DNA from: an uncultured Lachnospiraceae bacterium
GTDB lineage: Bacteria; Bacillota; Clostridia; Lachnospirales; Lachnospiraceae
Length of the DNA stretch: 13,044 bases
Assembly: GCA_910585215.1 (NCBI GenBank)
Contig: CAJUDQ010000024.1
Coordinates: forward strand, 26,139 to 39,182
Direction of reading: 5' to 3'
Below are positions 7,679 through 13,044 of the stretch, piece after piece (the first letter of the stretch is position 1; the number at the start of each line of letters is the position of its first letter). Made by a program: the position numbers and the translations under genes. Below the pieces are notes generated by a model. It was given only the letters and a program-made list of their open reading frames with translations. It was not told where the DNA came from and did not search any database.

Positions 7679-8599
7679 TTATATCCTATCCATATATTGC
7701 TTCAATACTACGGTTCGGTCTTTTGTCATTTCCAAAAACCCCTTATATCTTTGTGCTGTTACGGTTACAGTAGCATGTCCAAGCACATAGCTTAAATCTT
7801 CTATTGTCATCCCTGCCTGAAGACACCTTACCGCAAATGTATCTCTTAAAATATGAAAGCTATACCCTCTCATTTTGTGACCTTCAAACAGCTTTTCCAA
7901 TCTGGCCTGTTCCCGTCTCGGGTCTGGTATCTTTCCTTCTTTACACTCCAAAACATATCCTTTTGATTTTTTATATTTAAGAAGTATTTTTAACACTGTT
8001 TTAGGAACAGGAAGCTCTCTTTTGGCAGTATCAGCAATAGGCTGCACTGCAAGCATTGTCTTCTTTCCCCCTCCTGTGATATTTTGAACCCTTTGTACAG
8101 TATCTTTAACCAAAAGTGTTTTTTGCTCCAAATCAACTTCATTCCATGTCAGTCCACAGATTTCTCCAACTGTCAGTCCCATTTTAAAGGCAAGACAAAC
8201 AGCCACATAGTTTAATTCACTGTGTTTTCTTAAAACAACGTCCAGTTTTTCCCACTCTTCTCTCTGCATAATTTCCACTGGCCGTCTGTTATGCTTAATA
8301 TGTACCGTATGCTCAAGACCAAGTCTAACGATATCTGTTCCCCCAAGCTGCAGAAGCTTTTTTAACAGCATGAGAAGCATATGCATTGCCACTTCTGACA
8401 TTCCGTCTTCTTTCTTTTTTTCAAAAAAGACATTGATATCTTTATGTGTAATATCACACAATTTCACATCTGCAAAATAAGTAAGCAAATGTTTTTCCAT
8501 AAGATTTCTATATCTGTGATAAGTGGATGAATTTATACGATTTTGCTCTGTTTCTTTCCATAACCGATAACAGTCATTAATGGAAAGTATATCTGTCAT
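7679..8599 (-). CDS. Tyrosine recombinase/integrase with substituted first catalytic Arg
   Basis: This 306-residue protein has the phage-integrase layout. An N-terminal SAM-like core-binding domain spans about 8-95 and the catalytic domain spans about 108-300. Visible catalytic positions are a plausible beta-hairpin Lys193, His249 and Arg252 (FHILRDTFA), His275 (VLGHA) and the nucleophile Tyr285 (AQRYKGF). The first Arg, normally in a GLRxGE context, is Thr143 (GLTVGEICGLTW; codon at 8171-8173). ACA there is one base from AGA. Loss of this Arg usually abolishes strand cleavage, so the protein may bind DNA without recombining it. There is no N-terminal arm-binding domain and no excisionase gene nearby. 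It has its own promoter and is the first gene before the polysaccharide cluster, which suggests a regulatory or phase-variation-derived role (inference). AAGGAG lies 10 bases before ATG. Confidence 0.92.
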   Translation of the reverse strand: MTDILSINDCYRLWKETEQNRINSSTYHRYRNLMEKHLLTYFADVKLCDITHKDINVFFEKKKEDGMSEVAMHMLLMLLKKLLQLGGTDIVRLGLEHTVHIKHNRRPVEIMQREEWEKLDVVLRKHSELNYVAVCLAFKMGLTVGEICGLTWNEVDLEQKTLLVKDTVQRVQNITGGGKKTMLAVQPIADTAKRELPVPKTVLKILLKYKKSKGYVLECKEGKIPDPRREQARLEKLFEGHKMRGYSFHILRDTFAVRCLQAGMTIEDLSYVLGHATVTVTAQRYKGFLEMTKDRTVVLKQYMDRI

Positions 8600-8609
8600 A
8601 TCTGCCTGT

Positions 8610-8615
8610 CTCCTT
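8610..8615 (-). promoter_or_regulatory. Ribosome-binding site of the recombinase gene
   Basis: AAGGAG on the minus strand is 10 bases before the ATG at 8599. It lies directly after the T-run of a terminator-like fold in the leader, so folding upstream could govern access to the gene. Confidence 0.7.
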
Positions 8616-8621
8616 TTAATG

Positions 8622-8688
8622 AAAAAATGCTATGCTTCGCCACTGCCCCTTTTTCAGCGGCATTCAATGTTTTGTTTTTATTCATAGC
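8622..8688 (-). promoter_or_regulatory. Terminator-like fold in recombinase leader (possible attenuator)
   Basis: In the minus-strand RNA, GCTATG (8683-8688) can pair with CATAGC (8629-8634), followed one base later by six U (8622-8627). Inside lies a second hairpin, GCCGCTG (8655-8661) with CAGTGGC (8639-8645), seven pairs including one G-U, with a nine-base loop. A stem followed by a U-run between a promoter and a ribosome site is the usual layout of a transcription attenuator. The outer stem is short and encloses 48 bases, so the fold is plausible and not proven. Confidence 0.35.
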
Positions 8689-8741
8689 TTTCTGTTGGAG
8701 TTATAAAACCCTCTACTTTCAGCAACTGCTTATATTTTTTT

Positions 8742-8762
8742 CGTTGATGTTTATAATCAACG
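8742..8762 (-). repeat. 7-7-7 palindrome (CGTTGAT / ATCAACG)
   Basis: A perfect 7-bp inverted repeat (8742-8748 and 8756-8762) flanks a 7-base centre. In RNA it would make a hairpin about 15 bases from the predicted transcript start. As DNA it has the shape of a tyrosine-recombinase core site: two inverted binding arms around a 6-8 bp overlap. Its place directly upstream of the recombinase gene makes a binding or former crossover site conceivable. Confidence 0.45.
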
Positions 8763-8783
8763 ATAAAATGTGAAAACAAATAC

Positions 8784-8811
8784 ATTATAGCATAAAAATC
8801 CATAATTTCAA
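8784..8811 (-). promoter_or_regulatory. Housekeeping promoter for the recombinase and polysaccharide operon
   Basis: The minus strand has -35 TTGAAA (8806-8811), a 16-base spacer, and -10 TATAAT (8784-8789) with the extended TGC just before it. This is a near-consensus sigma-A promoter and the best one in the window. Transcription would begin near 8777, leaving a leader of about 178 nt before the recombinase ATG at 8599. No other convincing promoter was seen between here and base 38, so it may drive the whole leftward gene run. Confidence 0.7.
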
Positions 8812-8854
8812 TACCTTTTTTTTATTTCTATATTTTGCCTTTAAACGTTTTCAA

Positions 8855-8916
8855 ATAAAAAAGAAATGAGTATTTTTTCAAAAATACTAAGATTCTCTTT
8901 AAATACTCATTTCTTT
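8855..8916 (-). terminator. Rho-independent terminator after the amidase gene
   Basis: The arms AAAGAAATGAGTATTT (8860-8875) and its exact complement (8901-8916) form a 16-bp stem with a 25-base loop. On the minus strand the stem is followed by a T-rich tail (TTTT, A, TTT). It begins 14 bases past the amidase stop codon. A smaller competing hairpin exists inside it (8869-8877 with 8880-8888). The stem is AT-rich, as expected at this base composition. Confidence 0.65.
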
Positions 8917-8930
8917 AACATTATATTTGT

Positions 8931-9650
8931 CTATTTATTTTTTTCCTGAAAATAATCTTGAATTCCCACACATATCGCTTCTGCTACTTTTTCCTGATAA
9001 TTTTCCTTTTCCAGAAGCTGAGCCTCCTCATAATTTGACAAAAATCCACATTCCGCGATAACTGCTGGACACTTTACATTCAGTAATATATAATAGCTGT
9101 CATTTGCCTTTGCTTCTCTGCCATTATTGGAAGACACTACGGTCTGAAATCCTTTTTGTATCGACTTGGCGAGTTTTTCCCCTTCGTCCGAATGAGAATA
9201 ATAAAATACCTGTGCACCCTTTACCCCTTCAGACTGATAACTGTTCTGATGAATACTAACCAAAATATCAGCTTTACATTCTTCTGCCATCAGGCAGCGC
9301 CTTTTCATATCTGCTGTTTTTTTATTGCTGTCACTGTCTTTATAAAGTCCCTCGTCATCCTCTCTTGTCATAAATACCTTATATCCTGCCTTTTCCAGCT
9401 TTTCCTTTGTTCTGACAGCTATTTGAAGATTTATCTCCTTTTCATTCGTACCAGTCACAGAAACTTTTCCAGGGTCTATTCCTCCATGTCCGGGGTCCAG
9501 CAGTATTACTTTTTTATCTGCATCTTTTTTATCCGATGCATTTTTACCATTTCCTGAAGTCATCGCGGGCAGTTTTCCGGCACATATGTATACAAACAGC
9601 AACATCGTTACTGCCATAATAAATTCCAGTATCCTGCGTTTATTTTTCAT
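8931..9650 (-). CDS. cwlD: N-acetylmuramoyl-L-alanine amidase (Amidase_3), CwlD-like
   Basis: This 239-residue protein starts with a hydrophobic signal-anchor (about 9-25) and a short Lys/Asp-rich linker, then a complete Amidase_3 domain (about 47-235). Zinc ligands are visible as His55 (LDPGHGG), Glu70 (GTNEKEINL) and His134 (VSIHQNS), with the catalytic Glu200 in VIAECGFLSN. It should cut the amide bond between MurNAc and L-alanine in peptidoglycan outside the membrane. The length and single-domain form, with no SPOR, SH3 or wall-binding repeats, match CwlD. In spore formers CwlD acts with PdaA to make cortex muramic lactam. A vegetative amidase of the same family is the alternative. The start has GGAGAAG about 9 bases upstream. 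It follows the GH18 gene by 227 bases and is followed by a terminator. Confidence 0.9.
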   Translation of the reverse strand: MKNKRRILEFIMAVTMLLFVYICAGKLPAMTSGNGKNASDKKDADKKVILLDPGHGGIDPGKVSVTGTNEKEINLQIAVRTKEKLEKAGYKVFMTREDDEGLYKDSDSNKKTADMKRRCLMAEECKADILVSIHQNSYQSEGVKGAQVFYYSHSDEGEKLAKSIQKGFQTVVSSNNGREAKANDSYYILLNVKCPAVIAECGFLSNYEEAQLLEKENYQEKVAEAICVGIQDYFQEKNK

Positions 9651-9802
9651 ATATTATAACTTCTCCGTTTTTAGAGATAGGCACTCACTTTCCGAAGATA
9701 ATGCTGATATCTCCCTATAACATTTATATAATATATTCTCATTTTCCCGCAGATAGCACTGATTCCAAAAATTTTTCCATCACCCTGATGATTAAAGGTG
9801 AT

Positions 9803-9857
9803 AAAAATATAATATTTTTTATATTTTTACTTTAAAGTTTAAGCTTAAAAATATTAT
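9803..9857 (-). terminator. AT-only stem-loop after the GH18 gene, probable terminator
   Basis: An 11-bp inverted repeat (9809-9819 with 9847-9857) begins 20 bases past the GH18 stop codon. On the minus strand it is followed by ATTTTTATC. All pairs are A-T, so the stem is weak. A further short hairpin, ATCACC with GGTGAT (9779-9784 and 9797-9802), lies just beyond. The rest of the gap down to 9651 shows no clear promoter for the amidase gene. Confidence 0.45.
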
Positions 9858-9877
9858 CAAAGCCTCTTTCACTCTGA

Positions 9878-11572
9878 CTACTCTATATACTGTCGAATCT
9901 CTTCCCACACGGAAGCTTTTTCCAATCCCAGCTTCCAGCATGCTACTCCGCCAATCTCAGCCTCTGACATGACATTCAGCTTTTCCTTTACAGACCTTTC
10001 ATCCTCCAGCCATATCCTGTTTCTAACCCCCTCTGCCTCATATTCTCCATAATATTGTCCTAAATCCTCCAACCATGTTGGAGTAATTCCCTGTGAAGAA
10101 AGCCTCTGTTCTGCTGCCTCCATTCCCACTGCCGTACTGTTCAACCAGTAATTTCCATTTACTGCATCTTCTACATAGATTCCTTCAGAAGTAAGTCCCT
10201 CCTTGGTTTCTGTCCATACTCGCGTGTAAAATGGGATTCCGTTAATAGTTCTATTGGCATCCGCACATTCTAAAACATCTTCAATTCCTTTTTTTACATA
10301 TGGAAGTGAAGCTACAGAACCTGCACTGCTGTCACCTGCCCAATGTTCATCATATCCCATAATTATCAGATAATCTGCTGCCTCTGCAATTCCCTCTCTA
10401 TTATAAAACTCATTGTAAGCCTGCATTACATAAGTATCTACGGAAAGAACAATTCCATTTTTCCTGCATTCTATGGAAAGCTCTCTGATAAACTGAATAT
10501 AATCATCTGCCATCTCTTTATAAATTTTTTCATAATCAATATTCAGCCCGTCTGCATTGCAGTTTACTACTTCACTGACCAGATTGCTGATAAGCCTCTG
10601 TCTGCTGTCATAATTGCCAAGAACAGAACCTACAAAATAAGACCCGTCTTCTCCATAAGAAAAGTCATCTGCCAGCACCCATACCTGCATACCCATATTA
10701 TGGGCTCTTTCCACATAAGAAGCCTGAGCAAGAGAAGAAATATTTCCTGTTGTATCTGAAAGCTTAATCCATGTTGGAGAGATTACATTTAAAATTCCCT
10801 TTGCATTTCTGGTTATTTCTTCCAGTGTGTCATTTGCTGCCTTCGATGTTACCTGATGCCAGCCCATACACACCTTTTGCTCCATTGTAATATGTGTATA
10901 TTCCGGTTTTTTATAAGAAGACTGTCTCTCCTCTGTCTCTTCTCCGTCCGTTTCATTTGTTTTAATATATCCTGTAATGCCATTCTCTTTTACGACACGG
11001 TACCATGATTCATTCATTTTTTCCTTTATAACCAGACTTTCTCCTTCTGATACTTCAGCCATATAATCAGAGTTTTCTCTATTATACTGTCTGATTACAG
11101 TATCTTTTACAGGTCTGCATACGGATATTGTTCCAAACTTCTGTGATATTACGACTCTGTTTGGATTTTCATAAACAGCCCCATTCATTTCTGTTCTGTC
11201 TTTCACACAACTAAATGAAACATAAACAATATCCTTTATGATTTTTGTATTGCTGTCACTTCCAATATTAAAGCTTTCCACAGCAATATCTGTATAGAAA
11301 ATACGGTTGTTCTCTTTATCAAGATAAAACCTGTCATTAATTTCGTTATTTACCAGCTCATATGGAAGATATAGTTCATTTCCCTCCTTATAAGCCTTTC
11401 CAATATTTTCTCCTTCAAGAAGAATGACATACTCATTGTCTGACAAAATTCCGTAAAACCCTTTCAAATCTGTCTGTTTTCTCTGTGATGCCCTTGTACA
11501 GCCTGCTATAATCAATATTGGCGTTAACAATATCAACAGCATCCATATTTTTCTAAAAAACCCTTTGTCCAT
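9878..11572 (-). CDS. GH18 glycoside hydrolase lipoprotein with SH3-like domain (YaaH/SleL-like)
   Basis: This 564-residue protein begins with a lipoprotein signal: a hydrophobic run from about 11 to 23 and a lipobox IAGC with Cys25. A copper-amine-oxidase-N-like region spans about 38-145. A bacterial SH3-like segment follows (about 151-206, ending GYIKTNE), then a charged linker and a GH18 barrel (about 232-564). The catalytic motif is DGLNIDYE (341-348): Glu348, the acid, and Asp346 are kept, while Asn344 replaces the more common Asp, as in YaaH-type enzymes. MGYDEHW (405-411) gives the conserved M-x-Y-D. It probably cuts the glycan strands of peptidoglycan or spore cortex from the outer membrane face. 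The start has an AAGGAAGGG ribosome site. With the amidase next to it, a wall- or cortex-processing pair is suggested. Chitinase activity is less likely. Confidence 0.9.
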   Translation of the reverse strand: MDKGFFRKIWMLLILLTPILIIAGCTRASQRKQTDLKGFYGILSDNEYVILLEGENIGKAYKEGNELYLPYELVNNEINDRFYLDKENNRIFYTDIAVESFNIGSDSNTKIIKDIVYVSFSCVKDRTEMNGAVYENPNRVVISQKFGTISVCRPVKDTVIRQYNRENSDYMAEVSEGESLVIKEKMNESWYRVVKENGITGYIKTNETDGEETEERQSSYKKPEYTHITMEQKVCMGWHQVTSKAANDTLEEITRNAKGILNVISPTWIKLSDTTGNISSLAQASYVERAHNMGMQVWVLADDFSYGEDGSYFVGSVLGNYDSRQRLISNLVSEVVNCNADGLNIDYEKIYKEMADDYIQFIRELSIECRKNGIVLSVDTYVMQAYNEFYNREGIAEAADYLIIMGYDEHWAGDSSAGSVASLPYVKKGIEDVLECADANRTINGIPFYTRVWTETKEGLTSEGIYVEDAVNGNYWLNSTAVGMEAAEQRLSSQGITPTWLEDLGQYYGEYEAEGVRNRIWLEDERSVKEKLNVMSEAEIGGVACWKLGLEKASVWEEIRQYIE

Positions 11573-11600
11573 TTTAAATTCCCTTCCTTATTTACATGTA

Positions 11601-11629
11601 ATTAAAGTATTATCTGTGCTGCATATCAA
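11601..11629 (-). promoter_or_regulatory. Candidate promoter for the GH18 gene
   Basis: On the minus strand TTGATA (11624-11629) and TTTAAT (11601-11606) are separated by exactly 17 bases. Transcription would start about 20 bases before the ATG at 11572. The -10 element is imperfect and the region is AT-rich, so chance is possible. Confidence 0.35.
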
Positions 11630-11947
11630 TGCATTTTCTTCACTTTGTTTAAAAAATAGCGTCTTTTGGCAATATTATGGTATAATTGCAAAACAATAAA
11701 CCCTGACACAAAATATCTCTTTATTATGATATAATAATATACAAAGGAAATCAAGTTCTTATCGTATTTTTTCAACCTCTCACGACGAAAGCCGCGGAAG
11801 AAATTACTTTATTTATAAATTTTTTTAACTGTAAAATCAAATTTGCCCTCCCAACCCTGACAAAAGCTGTTTCTGAAAATCCATGACATACTTCCTTTTT
11901 TGTATTTGTGAAAATTCTCTTTCATCTTCCCAATTTGCTTTTACAAC
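11630..11947. other. Gene-free AT-rich intergenic DNA
   Basis: I see no convincing gene in this stretch. It contains two extended -10 words facing right, TGGTATAAT (11678-11686) and TGATATAAT (11727-11735), neither with a good -35. It also has a short G+C-richer patch around 11780-11800. On the minus strand there is a 15-codon frame (11837-11884) with an AAGGAAG site 6 bases upstream. None of these can be given a function. Confidence 0.5.
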
Positions 11948-12136
11948 TTATGCTATACTGTCGTCAAACTTCGTTTGACGACCTGCGCACGCATCCGCGT
12001 GCTTCCTTATGCTATACTGTCATCAAACGAAGTTTGATGACCTGCGCACGCATCCGCGTGCTTCCTTGTGCTATACTGTCGTCAAACGAAGTTTGATGAC
12101 CTGCGCACGCATCCGCGTGCTTTCTTATGGTATATT
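11948..12136. repeat. Tandem 59-bp repeats, three copies plus a partial fourth
   Basis: Units begin at 11948, 12007 and 12066 with an exact 59-base period. A degenerate fourth start (TTATGGTATATT) lies at 12125-12136. Each unit has a TATGCTATACTG-like head, a 23-base hairpin with 10-bp arms (11960-11982, 12019-12041, 12078-12100) and a GC-rich hairpin, GCACGC-ATCC-GCGTGC (11987-12002, 12046-12061, 12105-12120). The units differ at few bases, and the differences lie mainly in the hairpin stem and loop. No long T-run follows any hairpin, so these are not ordinary terminators. The array lies between two minus-strand genes and encodes no plausible protein. It resembles a dispersed palindromic element of the REP/BIME kind. 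Confidence 0.9.
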
Positions 12137-12173
12137 AAATTTTTGTATTGGATAATACGTTCGTATAAAAATT

Positions 12174-12989
12174 CTAGTATATATCTATCAGTGTCTCACC
12201 TCCCATCACAATTCCCATAAAGTCAAATAAATTTTTTTCAAGTATCTGTCTGTTTAAACGGTTTGTTTCTGTTTCCATCTGCTCTACAAGATTCGGGTCC
12301 CATGCCGCCAGCTCGGTTGTATACAGATTAAAAGGATAGTTTACGCAAGAAGCCTCCTGATAATCTGCCACATACAAAGAAGCATATATTTTTGCTCCCT
12401 CATATACGGTTGTATCCACATAGGCGCTGGATAACAGCAGATTTTCTTCCTCCGATGCGTTAATAAATGCCCCTGATTCCACCATGCTTTCAACCTTTTT
12501 TCCAACTGCTATTACATAGTCTTCTCCATTTGGAAAGCGGATTCGAATATCAAAGATATCATCCGATGAAATTCCTTCCGGAAGCACTATATAATCATAG
12601 AGGTAAGTTCTCACATTGTCCAAAAGCCCGCAATCCTGATAAATTACAGAATTGGTAATAATTATGCCAGCATCCATTCCCACAGATAAATACCTGCCTT
12701 CTAAATCTGATCTGTCCAATACTTCAAAGCTGCTTTTTGTTTTTACGGATATTTCCTCAAGGTCCTCTGCGCGTATCAGTTCTCCCTTGCTCATGGGGTG
12801 TGTCAGACAGTATGCTGTATACACCTTCTCAGAATTTATTTTTTCCTTTAAATTCTCCATTTCCTTATCCATCGCAGCCTTTTTATATGTAATGACCCCA
12901 CTGTATACTCCCGTTGGAACAGCCGTTATCACTATTCCAAGCAGCATGGCCAGTATCAGATTTCTCTTTTTTTGCCTTATTATCGCCAT
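12174..12989 (-). CDS. cpaB: CpaB/RcpC-like SAF-domain protein (Flp/Tad pilus assembly)
   Basis: The start is set at 12989 (271 residues, MAIIRQKKRN) because a strong GGAGGA lies 6 bases before that ATG. A start at 13001 would place this ribosome site inside the coding region. A single N-terminal membrane segment (about 11-33) is followed by a short charged helix (36-55) and a SAF-like domain (about 57-115, including MSKGELIRAEDLEEI). After that comes a CpaB-type region with FDIRIRFPNGEDYVIAVGKKV spread over about 146-166. CpaB proteins sit on the outer membrane-facing side and help assemble Tad pili; in Firmicutes the exact role is less clear. The C-terminal part (about 170-271) is not recognisable to me. 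No other pilus gene is visible, so partners would lie beyond the right edge. An unrelated SAF-domain protein is the alternative. Confidence 0.75.
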   Translation of the reverse strand: MAIIRQKKRNLILAMLLGIVITAVPTGVYSGVITYKKAAMDKEMENLKEKINSEKVYTAYCLTHPMSKGELIRAEDLEEISVKTKSSFEVLDRSDLEGRYLSVGMDAGIIITNSVIYQDCGLLDNVRTYLYDYIVLPEGISSDDIFDIRIRFPNGEDYVIAVGKKVESMVESGAFINASEEENLLLSSAYVDTTVYEGAKIYASLYVADYQEASCVNYPFNLYTTELAAWDPNLVEQMETETNRLNRQILEKNLFDFMGIVMGGETLIDIY

Positions 12990-13009
12990 ATAATCCTCCA
13001 TATGTTAAA

Positions 13010-13038
13010 ATAATACAAATATATATTTATTTCCACAA
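13010..13038 (-). promoter_or_regulatory. Candidate promoter for the CpaB-like gene
   Basis: On the minus strand TTGTGG (13033-13038) and TATTAT (13010-13015) are 17 bases apart. Transcription would start very close to the ribosome site, giving a very short leader. The surroundings are extremely AT-rich, so this is a weak call. Read-through from genes beyond the window edge is equally possible. Confidence 0.3.
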
Positions 13039-13044
13039 ATCCAA

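Noticed and set aside
8771..8853. Possible invertible promoter segment flanked by TGAAAAC / GTTTTCA next to a recombinase gene
   Set aside because: The inverted repeat is only 7 bp (8771-8777 and 8847-8853), does not extend either way, and is A/T-rich. Such matches are expected by chance here. Known invertible promoters have longer arms.
9156..9557. Plus-strand open frame of 133 codons
   Set aside because: It lies wholly antisense to the amidase gene, whose zinc and catalytic residues are all intact. The translation is low-complexity and hydrophobic, with no family resemblance.
9651..9802. Promoter for the amidase gene, including a sporulation sigma-factor type
   Set aside because: Several TATA-like words occur around 9721-9737, but none has a matching -35 at acceptable spacing, and I could not match a sporulation consensus with confidence.
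10343..10759. Plus-strand open frame of 138 codons
   Set aside because: It is antisense to the catalytic core of the GH18 gene and has no ribosome site or recognisable motif.
11775..11805. Riboswitch-like core (GACGAAAGCCGCGG)
   Set aside because: It faintly recalls a cyclic-di-GMP riboswitch segment, but the surrounding conserved stems and tetraloop receptor are not recognisable.
11908..12096. Plus-strand open frame over the repeat array (62 codons)
   Set aside because: It simply translates the repeats, whose 59-base period shifts frame each copy. It has no ribosome site and no recognisable sequence.
11948..12136. CRISPR array
   Set aside because: The 59-base period is continuous repeat with no unique spacers, and no cas genes are present.
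12990..13001. Start of the CpaB-like gene at 13001
   Set aside because: Those codons are themselves the GGAGGA ribosome site of the ATG at 12989, which is the better start.

Overview
The window looks like chromosomal DNA of a low-GC, probably spore-forming Firmicute, most likely a Clostridia/Lachnospiraceae relative. The reasons are strong AGGAGG-type ribosome sites, very AT-rich intergenic DNA, a CwlD-like amidase, a YaaH/SleL-like GH18 lipoprotein and a CpaB-like pilus protein. The family assignment is inference. Every convincing gene lies on the minus strand, so transcription runs from high to low coordinates.

Right part (8931-13001): a CpaB-like SAF-domain protein (12174-12989), then a roughly 600-base gene-free gap, a GH18 lipoprotein with an SH3-like domain (9878-11572), and an Amidase_3 peptidoglycan amidase (8931-9650). 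The gap holds three tandem 59-bp units, each with two hairpins. AT-rich stem-loops that look like terminators follow the GH18 gene and the amidase gene.

Middle (8600-8811): a good housekeeping promoter (TTGAAA, 16 bp, TGCTATAAT) faces left. Its roughly 180-nt leader holds a 7-7-7 palindrome and a terminator-like fold just before the ribosome site of a tyrosine recombinase gene (7679-8599). That recombinase has Thr where the family has its first catalytic Arg.

Left part (38-7604): a cell-surface polysaccharide cluster with short gaps. In transcription order it holds a WecG/TagA/CpsF glycosyltransferase, two GT4 enzymes, a GT2 enzyme, a hexapeptide acyltransferase, a second GT2, an EpsG-type polymerase and a divergent GT4. 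No initiating phosphoglycosyl transferase, flippase or chain-length regulator is in view. A perfect Shine-Dalgarno at bases 9-14 predicts another gene starting just past the left edge, so the operon continues. The cluster is much more AT-rich than the cell-wall genes to its right (13 of 60 G+C at 1-60 against 24 of 60 at 9001-9060), as is common for exchanged surface-polysaccharide loci.

Reading: the recombinase appears to be the first gene of the polysaccharide operon. With its altered active site, structured leader and recombination-core-like palindrome, it may act as a DNA-binding regulator of the locus and not as a working integrase. That idea is inference and is the main item for follow-up.
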